From: Parietichytrium sp. I65-24A
Lineage: Eukaryota > Sar > Bigyra > Thraustochytrida > Thraustochytriidae
Length of the DNA: 64,000 nt
Assembly: GCA_012862575.1 (NCBI GenBank)
Contig: BLSF01000070.1
Span: 1-64,000 of the forward strand
Direction of reading: 5' to 3'
Shown here: positions 21,484 through 31,945 of the stretch, in pieces
Layout: the number at the start of each line of letters is the position of its first letter
Numbering within the stretch: position 1 is the stretch's first letter
Notes under the pieces: model-generated
The model's database searches: none
What the model saw: the letters and a program-made list of their open reading frames with translations, nothing else
What the model was told of the DNA's origin: nothing
Position numbers and translations under genes: made by a program

Positions 21484-23403
21484 ATGAAGAGAACTTGCCT
21501 TGCGCTGACCTCGCTCTGGGCAACCGCCCAGGCCTTCGAGGGATACTCTATCCTTCCGAAGAGCGACACGACCTATGGACAGGAGGAGCCTGCCATCCAC
21601 TGCTTTTCGGACAGCCACTGCGTGTCCGCAATCCAGCAGGAGGACGCAACGACCCAATCGCGCGGAATCGTTATCAGCACTAGTGAAGATCGCGGGGTGA
21701 CCTGGCAGGTTCCAACGGAGATCTATAACTGGATTGGCGAGTTCGACACGGATCCAAAGCTGTCATGCCTCGAATCAGACTCCAACAAGGCTTGCCTCTT
21801 GGTTCTCAAGGAGCGCGGCGGTAAAGCAATCTGGACTATGCGCAGTGCTGACGGAGGCGAGACATGGACGAACATTCAAAAATTGGCCACCGAATCATCC
21901 AAGTATGGATACAATGCCAACCCAGAGGTTGCTTGCTTTATTCCTTCTGGCGCATCCTTTCCGGACGCGTTTACTTGCAACGTGATGGTATTCGTTGAGA
22001 ATTCAGACGAGTCTCTTTTGCTTTTGAGAACTGTGGATGGCGGACAGACCTTCACCGGCCCAGAAGCGATTCTTGGTATCACTGAGGACTCCACCACTGG
22101 AACGTTTGTCCGCAGCTCTTGCGTGAGTGGCGGAGCGCTTTGCGCAGCCGTATTTGATGGAGAGTATAACACTGCCCGACGCCTCCGCGCCTTGGACACC
22201 AGCAGCCTCACCTTCGACAACTACAACTCTCAGAATATGCGCATTATTCGTTCAACGGATGGTGGTGCAACTTGGGATTCTGCTATTGTCATCGAGACCT
22301 CTGAGATGGCACTCAGCCAGGCTGTCGAGGCCACTAGTACCCTTGACATCTCGGTCGACCGCCCAGTCATTGCCTGTGCAGATCAATATCACTGCGTGGT
22401 TGCAGCTAGCGTGTACGTTTACCTGGGCGAAAGCTGGATCGAGACTTCTTATTCCACCGATGGAGCAGAGACATGGACGCAGAGCAAGGCACTCTATTTT
22501 GGAGGTAATGACACTATCGCCGAACGTCCTGCCCTGAGCTGCTCGTACCTGACCTGCGTCATGGTGTGGAATACGCGTTATGCAACAAAGAACATCCCAA
22601 TGTACTCCATTTCCAAGAACCGCGGAGTTTCCTGGAGCCCGCCTGCGTACTTTGAGGGCCTCGTTGAGCTTGACACCGGCTACGAGAGGTATTGGGACGC
22701 AGCCGTGTCGTGCTTTAACAGTGGCGCGTATTGCGTTGCAGCATTTGAGGGGCTCTACTTTGACCTGGGTACGGTCAAGTCAGTTCTCTTCAGCACCATG
22801 AACGTCGCCAACACGCCTACAACCACCTGGCAGCCAACTTTTTCCCCAACCGCAGTTGGCGAGACTCGCGCACCTACCGTCCCCTCGGTGTTGCCTACTT
22901 ACCAACCGACGCTCGGCGGTACAAAGTACCCCACCACACCTGGAAATACTGCTTACCCAACCAGATCCCCATCCCTCGGTGGAACTCGGTATCCAACAAG
23001 CTCGACCAACAGCCCAACGTTTCCTGGAAACACCAACTATCCAACCCGCTCGCCATCCCTGGGTGGGACCCGCTACCCAACCACCGCCTCGCCAACTTTG
23101 ACCCCTACCACTCCAGGCAACACCCCGTACCCAACCACCCCGGGCAACACCAACTACCCGACCATCGCTCCAACGCCAATCCCAACCACTGCTTCCGAGG
23201 CGGTCTCTGGAACATCTGCACCAACTGCTTCAGAGGAAAGCGGCTCCAATCTTGGAGTTATCCTCGGTGCCGTGGGAGGGGCACTGGCGGTCGGCGGAGT
23301 TTCTTACTTTGCTTACAAAAAGTTGAAGGGCGACAGCATCCCAAACGCCGATGTTGCAGACGAAGCCGTGGCAGTTAAATCTACTGCAGACGCCCCAATT
23401 TAA
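21484..23403 (+). CDS. Membrane-anchored Asp-box beta-propeller protein 2 with P/T repeat stalk
   Basis: This 639-residue predicted type I surface protein has a signal peptide at about 1-18. Six Asp boxes lie at 67-74, 121-128, 183-190, 257-264, 324-331 and 377-384. They alternate with seven cysteine pairs (40/46, 95/104, 151/165, 213/220, 298/304, 353/358, 410/417), implying a six- or seven-bladed propeller with one hairpin disulfide per blade. A stalk at about 445-585 repeats SLGGTRYPT and PGNTNYPT units and is probably O-glycosylated. One membrane helix (589-611) and a short cytoplasmic tail follow. The frame could be read from a TTG six bases upstream, but the ATG at 21484 is the natural start. 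No FRIP sialidase arginine motif is seen. It is the architectural paralogue of the gene at 9231. Function is unknown. Confidence 0.82.
   Translation: MKRTCLALTSLWATAQAFEGYSILPKSDTTYGQEEPAIHCFSDSHCVSAIQQEDATTQSRGIVISTSEDRGVTWQVPTEIYNWIGEFDTDPKLSCLESDSNKACLLVLKERGGKAIWTMRSADGGETWTNIQKLATESSKYGYNANPEVACFIPSGASFPDAFTCNVMVFVENSDESLLLLRTVDGGQTFTGPEAILGITEDSTTGTFVRSSCVSGGALCAAVFDGEYNTARRLRALDTSSLTFDNYNSQNMRIIRSTDGGATWDSAIVIETSEMALSQAVEATSTLDISVDRPVIACADQYHCVVAASVYVYLGESWIETSYSTDGAETWTQSKALYFGGNDTIAERPALSCSYLTCVMVWNTRYATKNIPMYSISKNRGVSWSPPAYFEGLVELDTGYERYWDAAVSCFNSGAYCVAAFEGLYFDLGTVKSVLFSTMNVANTPTTTWQPTFSPTAVGETRAPTVPSVLPTYQPTLGGTKYPTTPGNTAYPTRSPSLGGTRYPTSSTNSPTFPGNTNYPTRSPSLGGTRYPTTASPTLTPTTPGNTPYPTTPGNTNYPTIAPTPIPTTASEAVSGTSAPTASEESGSNLGVILGAVGGALAVGGVSYFAYKKLKGDSIPNADVADEAVAVKSTADAPI
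22903..23165 (+). repeat. Coding repeats of the P/T stalk
   Basis: In-frame degenerate repeats encode alternating SLGGT(K/R)YPT and PGNT(A/N/P)YPT units inside propeller protein 2. They are likely to vary in copy number between strains. Confidence 0.8.
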
Positions 23404-24943
23404 ATTTTTGCGCTTGCCGCGTTGCACTCCCGAACTTGGCCGGGAGTCTTTGAGCATTATCGTATTGAGAGGTCGAACATGCCTGGAGAAGCAAATATTT
23501 TTAAGCGCACTACGCAAAGCTCTCGCAACAAGCATGAAATCCTGCCTGGTTCACAGTAGACTCTATCCTGCTTCATCCCATTCATTGGATAATAATTTTT
23601 CCTTTTTAATGTGTGTTTTCCGCAATCCCTCTGCAATCAGGAGCTCGTCATAGCTCGTCTCACTGTGGGTTCTCGTACCGGTTCGCCGTGCCATCGTGTT
23701 CAGAGTTGGAACTTGAGCAAGGTCTGCCAGATTAGGTAGTACTACTAGTGCTCACTCTCAGTACCGGCTCTACCTATACTCCTGAAGCACGGTTCTGTTG
23801 GCAGGGTTGTGACTTTGTTGGCTCTGCTGGCACACTAAAACCTGCACGTCGCCATCATGGCAACATCAGTTCCAGCGGAAGCGAACGACGGAGAGCTGCG
23901 GTACCCCAAACATGGGCAGGCCTTCTTCATGGCTGCTCAACTTGGCAGCTCAGTGGGAGGGCCATTTCCCTTCTCCACTTTCTATTCTTTCTTTCTTTCT
24001 TTCTTGTTTTCATACACTGGCAGCACTGACAGTTCAGTCTACTTTTGACATGTCAACACAGTCATACCTTTCCAAAAATCACAAAGTCAGAATCAGAATT
24101 CAGAATGATCAGTCAGAACGAAATTTCAAAGGCAAGGTGTGCGAGGAAACCATGCAAAGGACCTGTTCTTTACTATGCTAATCCATATACTGGAAACTAT
24201 GATTGTAGCCTGCAGTAGATTTATGTAATCGACACACTAGCAGGGATCGCACACGCGTCCAGCAGCAGCGCACACTAACTCTCATGGTGGTATAGACATT
24301 CGTAAGACTAAACACCACCGTTTTACTAGAATTTAGAATTTTAGTATTTAGGTTTCGGACTCCCTATAGCTTCCGTTAGAACTATAGGTAGGCTTTGGGA
24401 GTTTTGGTTGACAAGCTTACTGTGCGTTTACCCTTTGACCAGACACACACCCCTCTCCTTGATTGGAAACCAACTACTTACACTTAGTAGTACATTCGAC
24501 ATAAGCTCCGCCAGTGCGTCCCTAGCATTCTTACCACAAAGGCACCTGTACGGTGTAGACGGGCATTATCTATTGCCGGTACTAATCTTCCCGGGCACGG
24601 ACACCGAGGAGTAGGAGCTGCTATCAATTCCCCCACGAGCTACATGAGCCTGAGCATACATGAGCTGCGTTCACAGTCAACGAAACGAGTCCATCGCATC
24701 GCACCTCAGCTCAAACGGAGCCATCAAGCGGGCCTCTGAGCATCTGAGCGTCTGGGCGTCTGAGCATCTGAGCATCTGAGGCGCACAGCCCGGCTGTGAG
24801 CGCCAAGAACGTGTGTGTGTGTGTGGCTGCTCGGCAGATAGTGCTCTTGGAGCGCGAGAGCCTCTTTCTCGCTTTCTCTCATACAGGCGCGGAGCTCAGG
24901 GCTGAAGGAGGACCTCGGCGCAGAGTGTGTCCACAGAAGAAAT
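23404..24943. other. 1.5 kb spacer
   Basis: This lies between propeller 2 and the PH-LPLAT gene. It includes a pyrimidine tract near 23970-24003, a CAGAATTCAG copy at 24094, a degenerate CTGAGCAT-type repeat at 24736-24780 and a short GT run at 24811-24825. No gene is supported. Confidence 0.5.
24736..24825 (+). repeat. CTGAGCATCT-type repeat and GT run
   Basis: About four degenerate 10-base units are followed, after 30 bases, by a short (GT)n run. All lie 120-210 bases before the PH-LPLAT start codon. Confidence 0.7.
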
Positions 24944-26758
24944 ATGGCTACTCACGACCAAACACCCGAGGAAATGTGGGAGGAGAAGATGAAGACTCTG
25001 ACCAAGTCTGTCATCAAAAGCGGCCGGCTGAAGACTCGTCGCCGCATGGGCCAGCGCGTTCGCAAACGCGACAAGTACTTTCTGAACAAAGTTATCGGAG
25101 AATGGGCACCAAACAGCGTCTTCATTGATAACCAAAAGCTGATTGTCCAGCCGCTCGAACATGCTCCTGGCGAAAAGAGATTAGAAATCATGCTCATGTC
25201 TATCAAGCATGTGCTCCCCGGGGACGAGTCGACCGAATTCGCGCTCACTTGGACAGGTGTGGAATCTGTTGCGATTATTTCTCCGGCCAAACTCAAGGTG
25301 AAAGCAATGGAAGCAGAAGCTGACGAGTTTGAAATGGGCTTTGGGATGGACGCTTCTGATGAAGAAGAGGAGGACTCATCCAGCAAAAAAGATCAGGTGT
25401 TGATATTCAGAGCTGAAACGCAAGACGATGCACGGAGCTGGATTAACGCGCTGAATCGAGCGATTCAGGTTACCAGATCAACGAAGGCGACTGCTTCTTC
25501 GCAGCTATTGCGCGAGTACAGCACGATGGGCGGAGAGATGCATACAGGCACTGAGCTGATGCGCAAAAGGAAGAACCGAAATCAGCTCAGTCAAGCTTCC
25601 AGATTTTGGGCAATGGCGAACAAAGAGGCCCGCAAGCTCCCACCTGAAGTCCAATCCGCAGGGCGTTTCTTGGGTGCTATCGCGGCAACGCTCTCGACTG
25701 TGATGATTGGAGGCTTTTTCAAGAGCTTGCTGAAGGCTGGTGTGGCCCCAAGCTGGGCCAAGCGAAAGGTTGCTGACATGTTCCAAAGGGTCTGGTTGGA
25801 AGCCGTAACCTGGATGTCTCCTCCAATTCTCTTTCATATGACGGGAGACATCCCAAACGCGGTGAATAAAACAAGCAAACGAAAATCTAGCAAAAGGTCT
25901 TCGCGAAGGAGATCGTCCCTGCGGGACCCTCCAGTCCGCATCGTTCTGGTAAACTCGCTCTGTGAATGCGACCTCATCTTCACGATGATGCTCGCAAAAG
26001 CAATTGATGAGTCCCATGGCGCTGTGAAAGGTTTTATCTCCGCCGAGGAGAGGAACCAGCTTTTGGGGCTCGGAACCGTCTATGACCTCTTCGGGTTCCT
26101 CCTACTGAGCCGCAAGTCTAAGCAAGACCGTCAAGAGCTGGACAGGAAAAGGATCGCCAAGCACTTGCAGCGCCTCCAGGCCGACAAGGCGTACGAGTGG
26201 ATTGTCATTTTCCCGGAACGAGGCTGGCCCAATCAGCGCGCCATCGAGAAGCAAGATGAAGATGACGCCAACTCGGATCGACCTAGCTTGGACCTTTTGC
26301 TACTCCCAAATGAAAACGAGCTGGAAGCTTGCCTGGAGTCCCTCCAGGGACGCAGCTCCAACGTGCAAATTTACGACTTTACTGTTGCCTACGAGGGCTA
26401 CGATGACGAGTTGCCTGAAACAGAAAAGCAGCACGTGAGCAACAAAAAGCTGCCCACTTACAAGAACTTGCTCGCTGGAACGAGCTCCAATAGCATTCAC
26501 ATTGACTCAAAGCTTTTCACTCCCGAGGAGATCTTGGAATTTGATGGCGGCGTTCAAAAGTGGCTCGATCACCGCTGGACACGCAAGGACGAGCTTTTGA
26601 AGCACTTTGCGTCGTACCAGGTCTTTCCGCCTGACGAAGACAAGCAAGGGCAAGTGAAGCAAGACGCATTCTCCGTGGAGGGTGAGATGTTTTTCATGGT
26701 CCTCATGTGGCTCTTCAACATCGTGACTTTCTCCTTCGTGTTTGTTTACCTCATTTGA
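24944..26758 (+). CDS. PH domain fused to an AGPAT/LCLAT-like acyltransferase with altered catalytic motifs
   Basis: This 604-residue protein has a PH-like domain at about 20-180 with an acidic insertion and a closing RSWINALNRAI helix. A hydrophobic segment (about 243-268) follows. The rest resembles lysophosphatidic acid/lysocardiolipin acyltransferases. It has the first catalytic block at 337-343, a FPExx block at 423-427, an L-L-x-P-N block, a Y-D-F-T-V-A-Y strand, and the acyltransferase C-terminal motif ending WLDHRWTRKDELL. The C-terminus is a membrane helix (about 581-604). In active enzymes the first block is NHxxxxD and the second FPEGT. Here they read NSLCECD and FPERG, so the catalytic His is Ser (S338) and the Gly-Thr pair is lost. 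I infer a non-catalytic or re-purposed membrane lipid-binding protein. Family membership is firm; activity is doubtful. Confidence 0.78.
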   Translation: MATHDQTPEEMWEEKMKTLTKSVIKSGRLKTRRRMGQRVRKRDKYFLNKVIGEWAPNSVFIDNQKLIVQPLEHAPGEKRLEIMLMSIKHVLPGDESTEFALTWTGVESVAIISPAKLKVKAMEAEADEFEMGFGMDASDEEEEDSSSKKDQVLIFRAETQDDARSWINALNRAIQVTRSTKATASSQLLREYSTMGGEMHTGTELMRKRKNRNQLSQASRFWAMANKEARKLPPEVQSAGRFLGAIAATLSTVMIGGFFKSLLKAGVAPSWAKRKVADMFQRVWLEAVTWMSPPILFHMTGDIPNAVNKTSKRKSSKRSSRRRSSLRDPPVRIVLVNSLCECDLIFTMMLAKAIDESHGAVKGFISAEERNQLLGLGTVYDLFGFLLLSRKSKQDRQELDRKRIAKHLQRLQADKAYEWIVIFPERGWPNQRAIEKQDEDDANSDRPSLDLLLLPNENELEACLESLQGRSSNVQIYDFTVAYEGYDDELPETEKQHVSNKKLPTYKNLLAGTSSNSIHIDSKLFTPEEILEFDGGVQKWLDHRWTRKDELLKHFASYQVFPPDEDKQGQVKQDAFSVEGEMFFMVLMWLFNIVTFSFVFVYLI

Positions 26759-27542
26759 AGATTGAGCGCCATTGACTTTATGCGCTATTGCTATCCCAAG
26801 TCCTCCATTCATCAAGTTGCACGATTTCCCACCCATGACCAAAACAAATAATGATGATTTTTCTTGTTTTTTCAATTTCCGAAACCGTTGGGCCGCTGTC
26901 CTTGCCAAGCCCAAATGTTCCTCGCTCACTAGCGCGCTGCACCTCTCACACGGGTACTCGATCAGCTCAGCTCAACTCAATTGAAATTCGAAAGTTGAAA
27001 ATCAGTTCCAATCTCAACCTCGAAGTCCTCCCTTTCGCACATCGCAAAGCAAAGAACCAAATTTGTTTTTTGATTTTGAATTAAACATTCAGTGCTAGCA
27101 TGTGCTAGATAGGAGTGCTAGAAGCTCTTCGTTCTTGACTGTGTGATTTTTTTTCCTTTTGACTCTTTTGACTGTAAATTCTGGGCAACCCACTTGTGCA
27201 TCGCGCATTTGAGCTTCTTTGGCGTAGCGGGCACGCCTCAGTGACCCCAAGCGTGAATTGCGGGGTGCGGGAGAGCGCCAGAGAGTGAGCAACGAAGAGC
27301 TCTTGTGAACTGGAGCAGTCGGGAGATCGAGTCGCGTGCGAGCAAGTGGCCAAATCTTGTTACCCTTTGTGCTCGCGCCACTCCCGCTCTTTCGGACTGG
27401 CAAAGTCGGTCGGTTGTGCCACTATTCAAGCGCGTTCCGAATTTTTCTAGCCGTCGAGATCGCACATCCAGTGACTGGCGTTCCCGCAGACTGGGACGCG
27501 GAGCTAGTCTGGCGCAGTTCACGGAGCACAGGGGAGTTCGAG
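26759..27542. other. Spacer and RAD54B 5' flank
   Basis: This 784-base spacer is AT-rich on the left and GC-rich on the right. The RAD54B frame stays open upstream to a GTG at 27336 but contains no ATG before 27543. No other gene is seen. Confidence 0.5.
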
Positions 27543-30500
27543 ATGCGCCGCTCGGTGAAAGGCGGGCGGGGCTTTGTACTCCCCCGCAGAGTCAACTCAG
27601 CCAATACTTTAAGCGGAGACCCCGCCCGGTCGACTGTTCCGGGGAATGCTCCCATAACTTCCAAACTTTCCTCTGTTCTCTCTAACGCAGGAAAAGGAGA
27701 ACAACGCAGCTCTTTAGCCCAACCATCCTCAGGTGCTCCCCAAGATCAAGAGCGAGCTTGTGGTCGTCAGATCTTCACGGTCTTGCATGCGAAAAAGTCC
27801 AACAAAAAACGCAAATCATACGAAGACGGTGTCCTTGTCCTGGACGGAGGGAAAGCCACTCTTTTCGAGATGAGCGGGAAGGCACTGAGTAAAACAACTT
27901 TCAAGCTGAAAGACGGCGAGACCATGGAGAGCGGCTCTACGCTAGAGTTCCCTGGAAGGATTGCAGAGGTGCTCGATAAAGTCTCTGCGGAGAAATTCGA
28001 TTCTGGCAGACTTTTTCTCGCTGGAGGCGTTTCAACCGAGATGAGTGGTGTGGGCCATTCACCAGCCCCCTCTAGATCAGCTAGAACGCCATTTAAGGTT
28101 GTCGCTCAAAGTGCAGAACTGCGGAAGCCTATGGCCCATCGGTCCGGCCAAGTCACTTGTAACCCTGCGCATGATCCAACCCGTGAAGATGCTCTGGTAT
28201 TGTTTCACGGGGATTTGCGAGCCGGCTCTGTTGCTACTGTAGTTGATCCTGCCCTGTCCAAGCACCTTCGCAAGCATCAGCGAGACGGCGTAAGATTCTT
28301 GTTTGATTCTGTCACCGGGAAAGGGCGCGATGCTGCTTGTTATGACCCGGGAAAACAAGCATCAAGGCTCTGCCTTGATGGCCCAAGAGGCTGCATTCTT
28401 GCCGACGAGATGGGTCTGGGAAAGACCCTGCAAACGATCACTCTGATTTGGACCCTATTGAGTAAGTTGAATAGTTTGCGGGAGTTATGGGTTGTGCCAA
28501 TGGAGAAGTACAACACCGAAAACTAAGAACCCTCCCTACCTACACAGAGCAAGGACCATACAACACCATGAACCCATGGTGTTACAGATGCTGCGTAGTC
28601 ACCCCGAGCTCCCTGGTGAAGAACTGGGCGGCTGAGTTTCAAAAATGGTTGGGAATGGAGCGCCTGCAGCCTCTAGTTATAGCTTCAGGCGGAGACGCTG
28701 CGAAAGAGACCGTCGAGGAGTTTGCTAGGTCTAGAGTGAAGCGTGTGTTGATCCTCAGCTACGAAATGTATCGCAAGTATGCTAAGACTTTAAACAAGGT
28801 AAGCCGGATGGATCTAATTGTGTGTGATGAAGGCCACCGTCTCAAGTCTGCTGCTGGAAATCAGACTATCAATGCTCTCAAGTCGTCCCCTACAAAGCGC
28901 CGGCTTCTCTTGACGGGAACACCAGTTCAAAACGAGCTGAACGAATTTTTCGCGATGGTTGATTACGTTAATCCTGGAATTCTTGGGGGGGATGTCAAAT
29001 CATTTCAGCGAATCTTTCAAATTCCTATTGAAAAGTAAGTGTGTTCATGTGCCGAATGCGTTTGCAGTGATAAGTTTGTAATTGAGTAAATGGCTGACAG
29101 ACCTTTCGCGTCACTCTTAAACTTTAAACTAACTCTGCGACTTGTGCTCTGGGTACACCTCTTCAGGGGAACCGACAAAGGGGCAACCGGAGAAGAGCAA
29201 TCGCTCGCAAACGCTCGAGCTGCAGAGCTCCAGAGCCTCACCTCCTCATTTATCCTGCGCAGAACTTCTGAGGTTAACGAAAAGTTTCTTCCCCCACGTA
29301 CCGACGTGAACATTTTTGTGCGACTCAGCGATACACAAGTGGACCTCTATAAGAGTATGGTGAAAGAACTTTTACTGAATGGAGAAACAAGTGGCACAGA
29401 CGCTCTCAAGCTTATACATCGGCTCAGGCAAATCTGCATGCATCCGAAATTGTTGAAAAACGATTCAGATTCTGCGCGTGGCGTAAATGTTGACGAGATT
29501 GACGCTGATGAATCCGGTAAATTGAGCCTTCTGAAAAGGCTGCTGAGCTGTATCCGCACCGAGGACGCGTCAAACAAAGTTGTCCTCGTTTCAAATTCCA
29601 CAAAAGCTCTTGATCTTATCGAGCGGTATTGTAAAGCACAGGGGTTTGGACTTCTCCGTTTAGATGGATCCACAAACCTAAGCAATCGCCAAAACTTGGT
29701 TAATCGCTTCAACGCAACCTCGTCGCACGTTGATCCCAGCTCGGACCAATTTCACTTCTTATTTCTATTGAGTTCTAAAGCAGGCGGATGCGGGCTGAAC
29801 TTGATCGGGGCAAACCGACTGATCCTATTGGACTTGGACTGGAACCCCGCGATCGATCAACAAGCCGCTGCCCGAGTTTGGAGGGATGGCCAACGCAAAC
29901 CTGTGTTTGTGTACAGGTTCATTGCGACTGGAACGATCGAAGAGAGGATATTTCAAAGGCAACAAATGAAAATCTCCTCGGCGCATGGGATCGTTCTCGA
30001 CTCCAAAGAAAGTACCGGGTCGAAGCGGCCAAGACCGCACAGTGGGAAAGGAAAGCAACTCGGCGCCTTTTCCAAACAAGAGCTGAAACGCCTTTTTGAT
30101 TTGAAGGAGAACACTTGCTGTGACACTTTCGATTTGTTAAAAAATGGCGATTCGGAGGCATCTACGTCCGACATCGATTTTTCCAGCGAGCATCTTCGTG
30201 AATGGAACTATGAAGGCCCATCTTCTATTTCTGACCCAGCGATGGCTCGAGCGGTTGAAATGCTCGGAGACAATGTCGTGAGCTGGGTGCACAGTCATTC
30301 CAAATCGCTATCTTGTTGTGAAGATGACGATCAGGACTCGCCCGAAGACCTCTCCCACCACCACGTTGCAAGTGAATGGGTTTCAGATGATGAAGAGGAT
30401 GCGGAGCTCCACCTTCCTGCAGAGCTCGAAGCTCTGAAGAGGAAACGTGCAAGCCAATGCTTCGCATCCAAGCGAACAGCAAAAGAGGAGAAAGAGAACC

Positions 30501-30625
30501 TTTGCGCGAATCTTCCCCAAGACGCGTCGGTCAGCGACGAAGAAGAATCCAGGCGGCTGGAGACCAAGCGCTCAAAGCGAGCTGCATCAGAGTCGGAGGA
30601 GGAGGCGGAGCTCGAGTTTTTTTAA
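27543..30625 (+). CDS. RAD54B: RAD54B-type Swi2/Snf2 recombination translocase
   Basis: This is a DNA-dependent ATPase that remodels RAD51 filaments in homologous recombination. The CDS joins 27543-28461, 28548-29034 and 29167-30625 (954 residues). Both introns (86 and 132 nt) start GTAAGT and end CAG, with likely branch sites CTAAG and CTAAC. Joining restores the conserved LIWTLLKQGPY and IPIEKGTD stretches. An N-terminal domain running from FTVLHAKK to SGRLFLAGG matches the domain that distinguishes RAD54B from RAD54. Helicase motifs are DEMGLGKT (I), DEGHRLK (II), LLTGTPVQN (III), [16 protein letters not shown] (V) and ARVWRDGQ (VI). A REWNYEG segment in the C-terminal part also matches RAD54B. 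The last 120 residues are acidic and lysine-rich. The ATG start gives MRRSVKGG, like RAD54 proteins. Confidence 0.93.
28462..28547 (+). other. RAD54B intron 1 (86 nt)
   Basis: The donor is GTAAGTTG, the branch-like CTAAG lies near 28531, and the acceptor is TACACAG. The phase-1 junction restores the conserved LKQGPY stretch. Confidence 0.92.
29035..29166 (+). other. RAD54B intron 2 (132 nt)
   Basis: The donor is GTAAGTGT, the branch-like ACTAAC lies near 29128, and the acceptor is CTCTTCAG. The phase-2 junction joins PIEK to GTDKG, as in RAD54B homologues. Confidence 0.9.
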
Positions 30626-30868
30626 GATTTCGCAGAGAGTTGTATTGTAATTCAGGCTTCCAAATTATACATGGCTCTTAGCATCCGAGATTTTGGAGCC
30701 ACGTCCTTTCCCAAATACATGTGCTTAAGAAATGAAGCCACAATCTTGATCAGAATTCAGAAAAAGATGAGAACGCAGAAATTTTCGTAAAACAAGAGAT
30801 TACATGAGATATAGAGAAACACGGCCAGGCGCCGGGGTTTAAAAAAAACATCAACGATGGCCCGCACT

Positions 30869-31945
30869 TTACCAGAGCAGCATGCTTGCAACGAACCCAG
30901 CAACTGCAGTTGCTTCAACACCAGCGTAACTACTCTCACTTGCCCTCGAAGCACCTTCTTCCAGAGCGCTTTCGAGAGTCTTAATTTTCTCCTCAAGCCC
31001 AAGAATTGTGGCTTTCAAATCCGCCTGCGTTGACGCCAGCTCGGAAGCCTGCTCAGCATCGTTGGACGTTTCCATTTCATCTTCAAGGGTTTGAAACATT
31101 TGCTCCATAAGTAAATCGTACTTTGACTTGAGCGTAGCAAGTTCTGCGCGGGTTGCCGCTCCCTTACCTTCGGCTTCTTCCAGCCTTGCGCGCAGCATCG
31201 AAATGTTGTAAGCATCCTCCTCGTGGCGATTGTTTTCAAACGATTTCTGCAACAACTCCGTCTCTAGAGTTAGGCAAAGACGAGATGATTGCTCAAGCTT
31301 GGCTTCGAGAAGTGCGTTCTTTCTGAGAGAGTCGTCGAACGATTTGGTCATGCTCGCGAGGCGGGATTCAAGAACTACGCGCTGTTCGTCTAGCTTGCGC
31401 TTGAAGGTATCGCGCTCTTCAGATGCAGCAAACAACCTGCTTTCTAGGTCTTCCACCCGCATAAGATGGTGTTCCTCCAGCTCCTTTTCCATCTCGGACA
31501 AAAGCTCCTCGCCAGTGTCGCCACCCTGCGAGCTCTTGAGAGACACGGAGTCGCCGTCTTCGGCGAGAGTTGTGTCTGCGTCACTTGAGCATAAGAATTG
31601 AACGGAAGACCAGGATTCCCTCGCGTTCGATCGGGGCTTGCAGACTTCCACGCTCTCCGTAGAGTTACGCGGACAAACCCACGCATCTTCTTTGAAGTCA
31701 ATGGTGATGTCAGAGAGGAGATCGTTTTCCTGGGCTTGCGTTCCCAAGGCCGAAGCCGACCTTCGCTTAGATAGTCGCCTTGTGACGAAAAGCAAATAAG
31801 TCGCCACGCCAGCAAAGGAGGCGCGGACGACATCCTGCGTCTCCAACGTCTCCTTTCCTGAAGAAACAGCGCAGAGAACGTTAAGGAGCAGACCATCCTT
31901 CAGGGACTCCAGCGCGCCTTGTGAAGAGAACGAAAAGTGGGACAT
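30869..31945 (-). CDS. Coiled-coil protein with C-terminal hydrophobic anchor
   Basis: This 358-residue protein belongs to no family I recognise. A hydrophobic stretch at about 44-56 is followed by an Arg/Lys cluster. Residues about 75-145 are Ser-rich and acidic. Residues about 150-335 form long heptad-rich coiled coils (many E/K/L/R, e.g. LEEAEGKGAATRAELATLKS). The last 18 residues (AVAGFVASMLLW-type) are hydrophobic and could act as a tail anchor. It converges on RAD54B with a 243-base spacer. It may tether or scaffold an internal membrane; this is inference from sequence character only. Confidence 0.65.
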   Translation of the reverse strand: MSHFSFSSQGALESLKDGLLLNVLCAVSSGKETLETQDVVRASFAGVATYLLFVTRRLSKRRSASALGTQAQENDLLSDITIDFKEDAWVCPRNSTESVEVCKPRSNARESWSSVQFLCSSDADTTLAEDGDSVSLKSSQGGDTGEELLSEMEKELEEHHLMRVEDLESRLFAASEERDTFKRKLDEQRVVLESRLASMTKSFDDSLRKNALLEAKLEQSSRLCLTLETELLQKSFENNRHEEDAYNISMLRARLEEAEGKGAATRAELATLKSKYDLLMEQMFQTLEDEMETSNDAEQASELASTQADLKATILGLEEKIKTLESALEEGASRASESSYAGVEATAVAGFVASMLLW

